The position numbers and the translations under genes are program-made. Below the pieces are notes generated by a model. That model saw only the letters and a program-made list of their open reading frames with translations. It was not told where the DNA came from and did not search any database. Of a DNA stretch of 64,000 nt, positions 27,333 to 36,215 are shown one piece after another. The stretch is from an uncultured Bacteroidota bacterium. Lineage in GTDB: Bacteria; Bacteroidota; Bacteroidia; 2-12-FULL-35-15. Within the stretch, counting starts at the first letter, position 1. The number at the start of each line of letters is the position of its first letter. The stretch is taken from NCBI GenBank assembly GCA_903926385.1, contig CAIYIS010000081.1:62001-126000 (forward strand), written 5' to 3'.

Positions 27333-27768
27333 GGTTTTTTTTGTTTATTAATTATTATGCCACGAAGTACGAGAATTTATTAATACAAAAATTATTTATG
27401 CACCTTATTTTATTAACACAAATTTGTTGATAACAGTGAATATCCCGTTTTCAATTTCCATATCTGCATTAATTATTTCTGTAATTTTTTCTTTTTTAAA
27501 AACTTTTTTCATTATTTAGTTTTTTACGAACCCTCTACACATATTGATTTGTCTACATGTTCAGAGCATTCTATTTTTATCAAACAATTTTATTTTTTTA
27601 TTCAATAAAGAAAAACGGAATTTCAAAATCAATTGTGTTTATCTTTTCTCCATCAAAATATTTTTCAAAATATTTTTTCTTTTTTAAATATTTGTGTAAA
27701 TATTTTCTGATTGATGTGAAAAACGAAAGAACAAAACACAAAAACAGATTCATTGCTTTTTATGAAAA
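27333..27768. other. 436-bp AT-rich intergenic region
   Basis: The region is very AT-rich, with repeated AAATATTTT motifs near 27655-27710. I see no gene. An open frame at 27557-27799 is Phe/Tyr/Lys-rich and overlaps the end of the methyltransferase gene; it looks like composition only. The promoter of the small basic protein should lie at its left end, but no exact TAnnTTTG was found. Confidence 0.6.
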
Positions 27769-29004
27769 TTATTTTTTACGCTCCAACAATGCCATATAAA
27801 ATCCGTCTGCATGGTGTGTTTCGGGAGCATATCTTTTTTCACCAAGGAAATTCCATTTATCTCCTACTTGTTCCAAAAACCATTTCACTTGCTCTTCACC
27901 TTCACTCGGAAGTATACTACATGTAGCATACACCATCTTTCCACCAACTTTGGTTATATCCGAAAATCCAGAAAGTATTTCTCGTTGAATAATTTTTACA
28001 CGTTCTATTTCCTCCGGATTTAATTTCCACTTACTATCTGGATTCCTGCGCAGAACACCCAATCCGGAGCATGGCACATCTAATAACAATCGGTCAGCCG
28101 AATCTTTTAATCGCTTAATTACTTTTGAAGAATCTATCCCTCTTGTTTCAACAATTCTTACATCTGCTCTAGCGGCACGTTTTTTTAATTCCAGTAATTT
28201 TCGCTCTTTAACATCCAGAGCAATGATGCGTCCTTTATTTTTCATTAACGCTGCCAGATGTAAAGTTTTTCCACCAGCCCCTGCACAGGCATCTACCACA
28301 CGCATTCCGGGTTGAACATTTAAAAACTCAGAAACCATTTGCGAAGCGGCATCTTGTACTTCGAACAAACCTTTATGAAAACTCTCCGTACGAAAAACAT
28401 TTCTCGGATATTTTAATTCAACTGCATCGGGCGACCAAATAATAAGAGAAGAGTCCGTTATTTTTTCTTCATCCAAAACAGCTTGTAATTCTTTGGGAGT
28501 AATTTTAAGTGTATTTGCTCGCAGCACTGTGGCTGGTTTCTGATTAAGTGCACGTATGGTATTGTCCCAATTCTTACCCAATTCTTTTTCGCCCAATGCA
28601 TCCAACCAATCAGGAATCGATTCTCTAATTTTTCTTATTTTATGAAACTTCTCTAATTGTGAAACAATCTTTTTTTCGTTGAGCCCTTTAAAATAATTGC
28701 TGTCGGGTAAATCATATCCGTCAAATACCAGATAGGTACCAAAAACAAACCAAAGATTTTTATCAATTAGCCTCGCATCAGGTTCTAAACCCGAAGAAGC
28801 AAAAAGCAAACGCCAGTTGCGAACTATATCATAAGTAACATCCGAAACAAAACTACGTTCGCGTACATCCCAGTATTTATTTGCACGCATTACTTTTTCT
28901 ATGGCTTTGTCAGCATATTCATTTCTTTCAAAAATATCTTTCAGAGCAACGAATATTGCTTTGATATGAAAGGTGTGGTGTTTTAAGTAAAATTCTTTTG
29001 TCAT
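27769..29004 (-). CDS. RsmB/RsmF-type rRNA m5C methyltransferase
   Basis: The 411-residue protein is a SAM-dependent RNA cytosine-5 methyltransferase of the NOP2/NSUN/RsmB family. Motif I is VVDACAGAGGKTLHLA (about 230); LLDVPCSGLGVLRRNP carries the motif IV cysteine and MVYATCSILPSEGEEQ the motif VI catalytic cysteine. The N-terminal part has an antitermination NusB-like helical region. The exact rRNA target cannot be told. A -7 promoter element lies 4 nt upstream of the ATG, so the mRNA is predicted leaderless. Confidence 0.9.
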   Translation of the reverse strand: MTKEFYLKHHTFHIKAIFVALKDIFERNEYADKAIEKVMRANKYWDVRERSFVSDVTYDIVRNWRLLFASSGLEPDARLIDKNLWFVFGTYLVFDGYDLPDSNYFKGLNEKKIVSQLEKFHKIRKIRESIPDWLDALGEKELGKNWDNTIRALNQKPATVLRANTLKITPKELQAVLDEEKITDSSLIIWSPDAVELKYPRNVFRTESFHKGLFEVQDAASQMVSEFLNVQPGMRVVDACAGAGGKTLHLAALMKNKGRIIALDVKERKLLELKKRAARADVRIVETRGIDSSKVIKRLKDSADRLLLDVPCSGLGVLRRNPDSKWKLNPEEIERVKIIQREILSGFSDITKVGGKMVYATCSILPSEGEEQVKWFLEQVGDKWNFLGEKRYAPETHHADGFYMALLERKK

Positions 29005-29008
29005 ACCG

Positions 29009-29016
29009 CAAAAGTA
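29009..29016 (-). promoter_or_regulatory. -7 element for rRNA methyltransferase, leaderless
   Basis: Minus strand TACTTTTG matches TAnnTTTG; only CGGT separates it from the ATG at 29004. Confidence 0.6.
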
Positions 29017-29098
29017 ATATTATATAGTATAGTTAAAACAATTTCATTTTATAAAAATTATCCCATTGGTTTCCTTATAAAATGTCTTTTATTTTTAC

Positions 29099-29112
29099 AC
29101 ATATATATATGT
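29099..29112. repeat. AT-palindrome upstream of first CotH gene
   Basis: A perfect 14-bp palindrome with a (AT)n core, ACATATATATATGT. The same core is inside the 36-bp palindrome downstream of this gene (31340-31375). Confidence 0.6.
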
Positions 29113-29210
29113 ATACTTTTAGGCTTCCTACTATCATTTTCTGTCCAAGCAATCATAGAAGAACTCTTCATTTTAATAATTTATCTTACTTTTAGACAAA
29201 ATTTTTATTT

Positions 29211-31286
29211 ATGAAAAAATTACTACTCATTTCAGCCAGCCTGTTCCTATCTCTCTTTACAGGTGCGCAAACCTTCACCAGCAATGCACTCACCGCAATA
29301 CCCGATGCAGGCCCGATCATGACTATTCCAATTGTTGTATCCGGATTAAGTCCGGCAAACATAGATACTATCTTTGGGATAGAAACAGTTTGTTTTGATA
29401 TAACACACACTTACGATGCCGATTTGCATATTTCTCTTCAGGCTCCTGACGGAACTATTGTTGACCTATCGATTTCGAACGGAGGTGGGGGAGCTAATTT
29501 TACCGGAACTTGTTTAAACCAAAGTGCGGCAAACTCAATTGTCACGGGGAGCGCTCCTTTTACCGGCACCTACCGCCCTCAAGGTTTTATAGGAGCGATG
29601 AATAATGGACAAGTGGGTAACGGCACATGGAATTTGTTGGTACAGGATGTAGCTGGTGCCGATACAGGTTCTGTGCATAGTTGGAGTATTACATTTGGCA
29701 ATGCACCTGCACACCCCTTTCTTTTTTCATCCAGCAATTTGCCTATCGTAGTTTTAAACACCAACAATCAGAATATTGTTGATTCGCCAAATATTCTCGC
29801 TCAGATGGGCATTATTGATAATGGTCCCGGAATCAGAAATCATGTTACAGATTCATTAAACACTTATAATAATAAAATACTTATCCAACTTAGAGGTTCA
29901 AGTTCGCAATCCTTCCCTCAGAAATCTTATGGACTCACAACACTCGATATTAACGGAACTTTACACGACACCATTATTATGGGTATGCCTGCCCAAAGCG
30001 ACTGGATTCTGTATGCTCCCTATGACGACAAAACATGTATGCGTGATGTATTGACCTACGATATTGCAAACCAAACAGGGCATTATGCTTCGCGAACTCG
30101 ATTTTGCGAATTGATGTTAAACGGACAATATCAGGGAATATATGTAATGATGGAAAAAATAAAAAGGGATAGCAATCGTGTATCTGTTTCAAAACTCACC
30201 CCTCTCGATATTACCGGTGATGAATTAACCGGAGGGTACATAATAAAAATAGACAGAGACGATGGACCCGGAAGCTATTGGACTTCTCCTTTTTATTCTA
30301 ACACTGGTGTTCCTATTAACTTTGTGTATGTATATCCTAAATACACATTGATGGCTCCCATTCAAAAAACCTACATTCAAAGTTTTGTTGACTCGTTTGA
30401 GTTGGCGTTGAACGGCCCCAATTTTACGGATCCGGTAAACGGTTACAGAAAGTATATTGGAGTAGGTTCGTTTATCGATTATTTTTTATTGAACGAAGTC
30501 AGCAAAAATGTAGATGGTTACCGATTGAGCACTTTTTTTCATAAAGAAAAATTGAGTAAAGGAGGAAAACTAAAAGCCGGCCCGGCCTGGGATTACAATC
30601 TGGCATGGTGGAATGCCAATTATTGTGGTGGTGATTCAGATACAGGTTGGGTGTATCAGCAAAACAATATTTGCAGTAGCGGATGGCAAAGTACATTCTG
30701 GTGGGAGCGTTTTCTGGACGACCAAAGTTACACCTATCAGTTAAAATGTCGCTGGGTTGAGCTACGTCAATCAGTATTGAGCATTACACGAATTAATAAT
30801 TATGTCGACTCCATTGCACTTTATCTGGACGAAGCTCAACAACGACATTTCACCGTTTGGCCAATTATTGGGGTATACACTTGGCCCAATCCTAGCCCCA
30901 TTCCGACCAGCTATGCTGACGAAATAACAGCAATGAAGAATTGGATATTCAACAGAATTACTTGGATGGATGCTCATTTGCCCGGAAATTGTAATACATT
31001 AGTAAACGAAAATTCGATTGCCTCCGAAAATGTAAATGTTTATCCCAATCCATTCTCATCTGGTTTTCATCTGAATTTCTATTTACCACATAACACCTTT
31101 CTAAAAATAGAAGTAACCGATGTTTTAGGGAAAACAATAAAGAACATGGAGCAAAAGAACTTTGCCGAAGGCGAAAATAATTTGGAAGTAAATTTTACGA
31201 GTGATGAACTAAAAACAGGAATGTATCTATTAAAAATTATTTCCCCTTCGGGAACAATTGTAAAAAAAGTAAATAAGATTGATTAA
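29211..31286 (+). CDS. Secreted CotH-kinase protein with P-domain and T9SS tail
   Basis: The 691-residue protein has a signal peptide (about 1-20), a proprotein-convertase P-domain-like region (about 25-165: DADLHISLQAPDGT, GNGTWNLLVQD) and a CotH kinase-like domain (about 175-580: RGSSSQSFPQKSYG, GGYIIKIDRDDG, AGPAWDYNLAWWNANYC). CotH proteins are secreted atypical kinases. The C-terminal 80 residues (VYPNPFSSGF..) are a type A T9SS sorting domain, so it is exported across the outer membrane by T9SS. The gene is paralogous to the next one. The substrate is unknown. Confidence 0.9.
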   Translation: MKKLLLISASLFLSLFTGAQTFTSNALTAIPDAGPIMTIPIVVSGLSPANIDTIFGIETVCFDITHTYDADLHISLQAPDGTIVDLSISNGGGGANFTGTCLNQSAANSIVTGSAPFTGTYRPQGFIGAMNNGQVGNGTWNLLVQDVAGADTGSVHSWSITFGNAPAHPFLFSSSNLPIVVLNTNNQNIVDSPNILAQMGIIDNGPGIRNHVTDSLNTYNNKILIQLRGSSSQSFPQKSYGLTTLDINGTLHDTIIMGMPAQSDWILYAPYDDKTCMRDVLTYDIANQTGHYASRTRFCELMLNGQYQGIYVMMEKIKRDSNRVSVSKLTPLDITGDELTGGYIIKIDRDDGPGSYWTSPFYSNTGVPINFVYVYPKYTLMAPIQKTYIQSFVDSFELALNGPNFTDPVNGYRKYIGVGSFIDYFLLNEVSKNVDGYRLSTFFHKEKLSKGGKLKAGPAWDYNLAWWNANYCGGDSDTGWVYQQNNICSSGWQSTFWWERFLDDQSYTYQLKCRWVELRQSVLSITRINNYVDSIALYLDEAQQRHFTVWPIIGVYTWPNPSPIPTSYADEITAMKNWIFNRITWMDAHLPGNCNTLVNENSIASENVNVYPNPFSSGFHLNFYLPHNTFLKIEVTDVLGKTIKNMEQKNFAEGENNLEVNFTSDELKTGMYLLKIISPSGTIVKKVNKID

Positions 31287-31339
31287 TACATTAAACTGAG
31301 TTAATAAAGAGAAAGCACTTTTTCATCTATTTAATTTTT

Positions 31340-31375
31340 AACGAGGGTATACATATATATATGTATACCCTCGTT
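31340..31375 (+). terminator. 36-bp perfect palindrome, probable terminator
   Basis: An 18-bp arm (AACGAGGGTATACATATA) is followed by its exact complement, with no unpaired centre. TTTTTATTTT follows on the plus strand, so it probably terminates the first CotH gene. A perfect palindrome of this length is unusual for a terminator. Confidence 0.8.
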
Positions 31376-31728
31376 TTTATTTTACACAATTATATTTATC
31401 AACTTCGAAATTCAGAATTGCCGCATTCTTAAAAAATAACTTCGCAAAGGATGTAAAGATATAATTCATGAATTCTGTATTCATTAATCACTGGCCCAAT
31501 TTTCCGGAAGTTCATTTAAAAAAGTACGTTTGTATGAACGTTTAGTAAAACAATCATTAACAAGTCCGTTGCTGTTGATTACATAACAAAGATTTCTAAC
31601 AAAATGTGATTTATATCATTTTCTCTGCCTTTGAATTAATTTTAACCTTATCTTTAACATCTAAAATTAATAGAACATTAACAATTCAATAATCAATAGT
31701 TGATTCGCAAAACAAAATTAATTACCAA
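31376..31728. other. 353-bp intergenic region between the CotH paralogues
   Basis: No gene or repeat is seen. It is AT-rich and presumably holds the promoter of the second CotH gene; no exact TAnnTTTG was found near the ATG. Confidence 0.5.
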
Positions 31729-34700
31729 ATGAAAAAAATAATACTCTCTATTTTCTTTTCTACGGCAGCGCTTCTGATGAGTGCCCAGACGTTTACTAAT
31801 ACAGTAGGTGGCGCCATAACGGATAATAATATTTATACATTATTTCCAATAACAGTAAGTGGATTACCCACTCAAATAAACACCAGTAGCTTCGGGTTAG
31901 AATGGGTTAATATTAATATAGTTCATCCCAACAATGCCGATTTGAGAATTAAATTAATGGCACCTAACGGAACCACCTTTTGGGGCTTAAATCAGTTGGG
32001 TTTATCCTCCGGTGCTAATTTCACGAACACCACTTTCAGCGATACTGCTTCTGTTTTAATTGGTGCTGGAGTTGCTCCTTATACAGGTTTTTTCAAACCT
32101 GTTGATGCTCTTGCACTCTTTAATAACACGTTGAATCCAAACGGAATTTGGTATTTAGAGGTAAGAGATGCCAACACAGGAAATATTGGAAGTGTCATCA
32201 ACTGGAGTCTTCATTTTGGCAACCACCCTGCCGGAGGAATAAATTTTACCAGCAGTAATTTGCCTATTGTTCTCATCTCTACCGGAGGAATTACTATTCC
32301 CGACAATCCTAAAATAGGAGCATGGATGGGTATTATAGATAATGGTCCCGGAGTTAGAAACTACTTGGTAGACCCACACAATAATTACAACGACAGTATA
32401 GGAATTGAAATCAGAGGCTCCTCTTCAGCCGGTTTCCCTCAAAAACAGTACGGAATTGAAACCCGTAATACTTCAGGAGTAGTACTCGATACCAATGTGC
32501 TTGGTATGCCTCCGGAACACGATTGGGTATTGTACGCTCCTTATGATGACAAAACCTGTATGCGCAATGTGCTTACCTACGATTTAGGAAATAAAATGGG
32601 ACATTATGCACCACGAACAAGATTTTGTGAAGTGATATTAAACGGGCAATATCAAGGAATATACGTGATGATGGAAAAAGTAAAACGAGATGCCAATCGT
32701 GTTAACATTGCTAAACTCGACTCTAACGATTTGGCAGGCGATTCGCTTACGGGAGGCTATATCATCAAGATTGACAAAACGACAGGAACTCAAACCGGAG
32801 GATGGAATTCGAGTCATCTTTCCGTTCCTTCCAATCATACCATTTTTATACAGTACGATTATCCCGGTTCTAGCATTCTTCCTGCTCAGCAAGCTTATAT
32901 CCACTCTTATGTGGATTCGTTCGAAACAGCACTTAGCGGACCTAACTTTGCCGACCCCACTATTGGTTTTCGAAAGTACATTGGCGAAGGCTCTTTTATT
33001 GATTATTTTATAGTCAACGAAATCAGTAAAAATGTGGATGGCTACCGACTGAGTTCGTATTTTCATAAAGATAAATACAGCAACGGTGGCAAGCTAAAAG
33101 CTGGCCCATTATGGGATTTCAACCTTGCCTGGTGGAATGCTAATTATTGTAATGGAAATTTAAGTACAGGATGGGCTTATCAATTTAATACGGTCTGCGG
33201 TTCGGATGGTTATCAAATTCCTTTCTGGTGGGACAAATTATTACAAGACCCAGCTTATGCTGCTGCATTAAAATGCCGATGGAATGAACTCCGGCAAACT
33301 ACTCTGAGTACAACCACGCTCAATAATTATGTCGATTCGATTGCTGCATTTCTAAACGAAGCAGAGGCAAGACATTTTACTCAGTGGCCAATATTAGGTG
33401 TGTACACATGGCCTAACCCTACTCCTCTTGCTACTACTTATGCAGGAGAAATAACAGCATTAAAAAACTGGATATCTACCCGTATGGCTTGGATTGATGC
33501 TAATCTGCCGGGAACGTGTACACCTTCTGTTGCTAATTTTTACACCAATCATCCGGTGGTTTGTGCAGGCGACTCTATCAAGTTTCATGACAACAGTTCA
33601 CTTTATCCTACTACCTGGTCATGGAGTTTTCCGGGCGGAAGTCCTTCTTCTTCTACCTTGCAAGACCCAAAAATATTATACACTACACCCGGAACGTATG
33701 ATGTAACGTTAACCGTTACTAACTATGCCGGAACGGGAGCTCCTCTTACAATGACAAATTTTGTAACCATAAATCCTTTGCCAGTAGTAACAACTCCTGC
33801 AAACATTATTGTGTGTAACGGTGCATCAGTGCCTGCTTCGGCATTTAACAGTTCGGTGGCGGGAACCACCTATACATGGGTAAACTCAGACTCAACTATA
33901 GGTTTACCTTCTGGCGGAACAGGAAATTTAAATTCGTTTACTGCTGTGAATACAACTGCAAATCCTATCACCGCTGTTATAACAGTTACACCAACTGCAA
34001 ACGCTTGTCCCGGCAATCCGATTTCTTATTCCATCACAGTAAATCCAATTCCGGTAGTCAATGTAAACTCGGCTTCCATTTGTCAAGGAAGCACCGCATC
34101 ACTTACAGCTAACGGAGGAACCACCTATACGTGGAGTGCAGGAACAACTTCAACAGGAGTAAATACTGCTAATGTTACCCCAGCTATAACTACTACTTAT
34201 ACAGTAACGGGTAGCACTGCGGGCTGTTCTTCTACGGCTGTTTCTACCATCACTGTTCAGCCTGCCATAACGGTTACCATAAATTCTTCGACAATATGCA
34301 GCGGACAAACTGCATCATTAACTGCAAACGGAGCCACTTCTTATACATGGAGCACAGGAGCTACTTCTACAGGAAGCAATACTGCTAACGTGTCGCCAAT
34401 GACAACTGCAACTTACACCGTTACCGGAACCGATAACTTATGTTCGGCAAGTGCCATCTCTACTATTTCTGTTGATCCGAGTATAACGGTTTCTGTAAAT
34501 TCTTCATCTGTTTGTACAGGGCAAACCGCCAATCTTGTTGCGAATGGTGCGGCTTCCTACACGTGGAGTGCGGGTGCTGCGGTTACCGGAACTAATACTG
34601 CTGATGTATCGCCAACCACTACTACTACTTATACCGTAACCGGAAATTCGGGAGTATGCAGCGATACCGCTACATCAACAGTGGTTGTTGTATCTTCGCT

Positions 34701-35622
34701 CAATGTAAGTGTAAATTCGCCTACTATCTGTGCCGGACAAACAGCTAATCTTATAGCCAATGGCGCTAATAACTATACATGGAGCACAGGGATTACAAGT
34801 ACCGGAACCAATACCGGTGACGCTGCTCCTGTAACTACTACTACTTATACGGTAACCGGAAATTCGGGCTCATGCTCCGATACAGCTATTGCAACAGTAA
34901 CAGTGGCTGCCGGAGTTAATGTTACTGTTAATTCGCTTACCATTTGTGCAGGTCAAACAGCCAATCTGGTAGCCAATGGTGCTACTACTTATACTTGGAG
35001 TGCAGGCGTTACCAGCACAGGTGCCAACACAGGCGATGCTTCTCCAACAACCACCACTACTTACACCGTAACCGGAAATACCGGATTCTGCACAGGTGCT
35101 GCTGTAGCTACTGTAACAGTGGATACGTTACCGACTACACCTACCATAACTGTAATAAGTGGAAATGTATTAATGTCGAGTTCGGCTACCGGAAATCAAT
35201 GGTATTTTAATGGCAGTCCCATAGTGGCGGCTATTGGTCAATTCTACACTATGTTCTCTTATGGAACGTACACATTAACTGTTTCTAATTCCCTTTGTAC
35301 ATCTTCGGTATCTCTGCCTTTCGTTTTTTCTTCTGTTGGAATTGATGCTTTAACTACAAACAACTCAATAGTTATTTATCCAAATCCATTTACAGATAAT
35401 TTCTCAGTCGATTTCTATTTACAGCATGCCTCTGTTATTTCAATAGAAATAACAGATGTATTGGGAAGAAATATTAAAACACTGGAAGGAAAAGAATTTG
35501 CAGAAGGAAAAAACAATGTAGAAATTACATTTGCCAACGGAGATTTGAAAGAAGGAATTTATTTCCTCAAATTAATTTCGCCCGAAGGAATACTGGTAAA
35601 CAAAATTACTAAGATGAAATAA
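31729..35622 (+). CDS. Large secreted CotH-kinase adhesin-like protein (T9SS cargo)
   Basis: The 1297-residue protein repeats the plan of its upstream paralogue: signal peptide (to about 20), P-domain-like region (about 25-165) and CotH kinase domain (about 175-600, with GGYIIKIDKTTG and AGPLWDFNLAWWNANYC). It then adds a PKD domain (about 603-690), an unassigned region and five near-identical 72-residue Ig-like repeats (about 777-1136, each with NGxxxYTWS and TTTTYTVTG). A type A T9SS sorting domain ends the protein (from about 1205, IYPNPFTDNFSV). It is probably a cell-surface enzyme or adhesin; function is inferred from domains. Confidence 0.9.
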   Translation: MKKIILSIFFSTAALLMSAQTFTNTVGGAITDNNIYTLFPITVSGLPTQINTSSFGLEWVNINIVHPNNADLRIKLMAPNGTTFWGLNQLGLSSGANFTNTTFSDTASVLIGAGVAPYTGFFKPVDALALFNNTLNPNGIWYLEVRDANTGNIGSVINWSLHFGNHPAGGINFTSSNLPIVLISTGGITIPDNPKIGAWMGIIDNGPGVRNYLVDPHNNYNDSIGIEIRGSSSAGFPQKQYGIETRNTSGVVLDTNVLGMPPEHDWVLYAPYDDKTCMRNVLTYDLGNKMGHYAPRTRFCEVILNGQYQGIYVMMEKVKRDANRVNIAKLDSNDLAGDSLTGGYIIKIDKTTGTQTGGWNSSHLSVPSNHTIFIQYDYPGSSILPAQQAYIHSYVDSFETALSGPNFADPTIGFRKYIGEGSFIDYFIVNEISKNVDGYRLSSYFHKDKYSNGGKLKAGPLWDFNLAWWNANYCNGNLSTGWAYQFNTVCGSDGYQIPFWWDKLLQDPAYAAALKCRWNELRQTTLSTTTLNNYVDSIAAFLNEAEARHFTQWPILGVYTWPNPTPLATTYAGEITALKNWISTRMAWIDANLPGTCTPSVANFYTNHPVVCAGDSIKFHDNSSLYPTTWSWSFPGGSPSSSTLQDPKILYTTPGTYDVTLTVTNYAGTGAPLTMTNFVTINPLPVVTTPANIIVCNGASVPASAFNSSVAGTTYTWVNSDSTIGLPSGGTGNLNSFTAVNTTANPITAVITVTPTANACPGNPISYSITVNPIPVVNVNSASICQGSTASLTANGGTTYTWSAGTTSTGVNTANVTPAITTTYTVTGSTAGCSSTAVSTITVQPAITVTINSSTICSGQTASLTANGATSYTWSTGATSTGSNTANVSPMTTATYTVTGTDNLCSASAISTISVDPSITVSVNSSSVCTGQTANLVANGAASYTWSAGAAVTGTNTADVSPTTTTTYTVTGNSGVCSDTATSTVVVVSSLNVSVNSPTICAGQTANLIANGANNYTWSTGITSTGTNTGDAAPVTTTTYTVTGNSGSCSDTAIATVTVAAGVNVTVNSLTICAGQTANLVANGATTYTWSAGVTSTGANTGDASPTTTTTYTVTGNTGFCTGAAVATVTVDTLPTTPTITVISGNVLMSSSATGNQWYFNGSPIVAAIGQFYTMFSYGTYTLTVSNSLCTSSVSLPFVFSSVGIDALTTNNSIVIYPNPFTDNFSVDFYLQHASVISIEITDVLGRNIKTLEGKEFAEGKNNVEITFANGDLKEGIYFLKLISPEGILVNKITKMK
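34057..35136 (+). repeat. Five in-frame 216-bp repeats within the second CotH gene
   Basis: Units begin at 34057, 34273, 34489, 34705 and 34921, each exactly 216 bp (72 codons). They encode the Ig-like repeats. DNA similarity is high between neighbouring units, especially the last three, so copy number can change by recombination. Confidence 0.9.
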
Positions 35623-35669
35623 AGCAACACAGATTTTTTTCGTCCCATTTTATAGTTGATGTAAAACTA

Positions 35670-35701
35670 AAAAGCCTCGCATATATTGCGGGGCTTTTTT
35701 T
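35670..35701 (+). terminator. Intrinsic terminator of second CotH gene
   Basis: AAAAGCCTCGCA and TGCGGGGCTTTT form a 12-bp stem (one G-T pair) with a 5-nt loop and a T-run. Its stem sequence is nearly the same as that of the atp terminator at 36157-36189. Confidence 0.85.
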
Positions 35702-35770
35702 AGTTTCAGGTTTCAGGTTGGTGTTTAGTATGAATTTTGTTGATGGTGGCAAGACATTACCTGTGAACGA

Positions 35771-35952
35771 CTGTCAGCAACCCGCTGACGGCTGTCGGCA
35801 AACCGCTGATGACTGTCGGCAACCCGCTGACGGCTGTCGGCAACTTGCTGACGACTGTCGGCAACCTGCTGATGACTGTCGGCAACCTGCTGACGACTGT
35901 CGGCAACTTTCGGATGACTGTCGGCAACCCGCTGACGACTGTCAGCAACTTG
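35771..35952. repeat. Tandem array B: 9 units of exactly 21 bp
   Basis: Units start with CTGTCRGCAA at 35771, 35792, 35813, 35834, 35855, 35876, 35897, 35918 and 35939, the last one partial. The consensus is CTGTCGGCAACCYGCTGAYG plus one base. Between neighbouring units GCTGAC and GTCGGC/GTCAGC form a 6-bp inverted repeat with a 4-nt centre; the last is perfect. It is GC-richer than its surroundings. Both strands are open and would encode heptapeptide repeats (DDCRQPA on plus), probably a consequence of the 21-bp period. Confidence 0.95.
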
Positions 35953-36117
35953 TAAACCATCGTTCCTGACCTATGAACTTTAAACCGAATGCCTTCGAAA
36001 CGAAGCCGTAACAGAGCAATTGCTGCTGCTGATTGGGTACAGGCGATTCATTTGAACAGATTTAAGAATGGTGATACTTTAGAGATTGCTTCGCTTCGCT
36101 CGCAACGACAAACTGAA

Positions 36118-36138
36118 ACTTTAAACTTTGAACTTTAA
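36118..36138. repeat. Heptad repeat near the atp terminator
   Basis: ACTTTAA, ACTTTGA and ACTTTAA are consecutive heptamers, with a degenerate ACCTTCC following. Confidence 0.65.
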
Positions 36139-36156
36139 ACCTTCCAACTTTGCACC

Positions 36157-36189
36157 AAAAAAGCCCCGCAAAATTTGCGGGGCTTTTTT
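36157..36189 (-). terminator. Terminator of the atp operon
   Basis: AAAAAAGCCCCGCAAA and TTTGCGGGGCTTTTTT flank a single A, a 33-bp near-perfect palindrome with A/T-runs on both sides. It ends the atp operon and can also work for the opposite strand. Confidence 0.9.
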
Positions 36190-36215
36190 GGTTAGATGAA
36201 TACTGAATAAAACGG

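Larger units (their letters stand above)
35702..36156. other. 455-bp repeat-rich intergenic region
   Basis: The region between two convergent terminators holds no convincing gene. It contains two TTTCAGG heptamers (35704-35717), the 21-bp array B (35771-35952), a GCTTCGCTTCGCTCGCAACGAC-like stretch near 36089-36110 and ACTTTAA heptamers at 36118-36138. Confidence 0.7.

Noticed and set aside
27557-27799. 80-codon Phe/Tyr/Lys-rich frame
   Set aside because: Composition reflects AT-rich DNA, and it overlaps the end of the methyltransferase gene.
32638-33066. 142-codon minus-strand frame inside the second CotH gene
   Set aside because: It is a shadow of a well-supported gene with clear domains.
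36089-36110. Possible mobile element remnant (GCTTCGCTCGCAACGAC-like sequence)
   Set aside because: Only one short copy was seen, with no terminal repeats or transposase.
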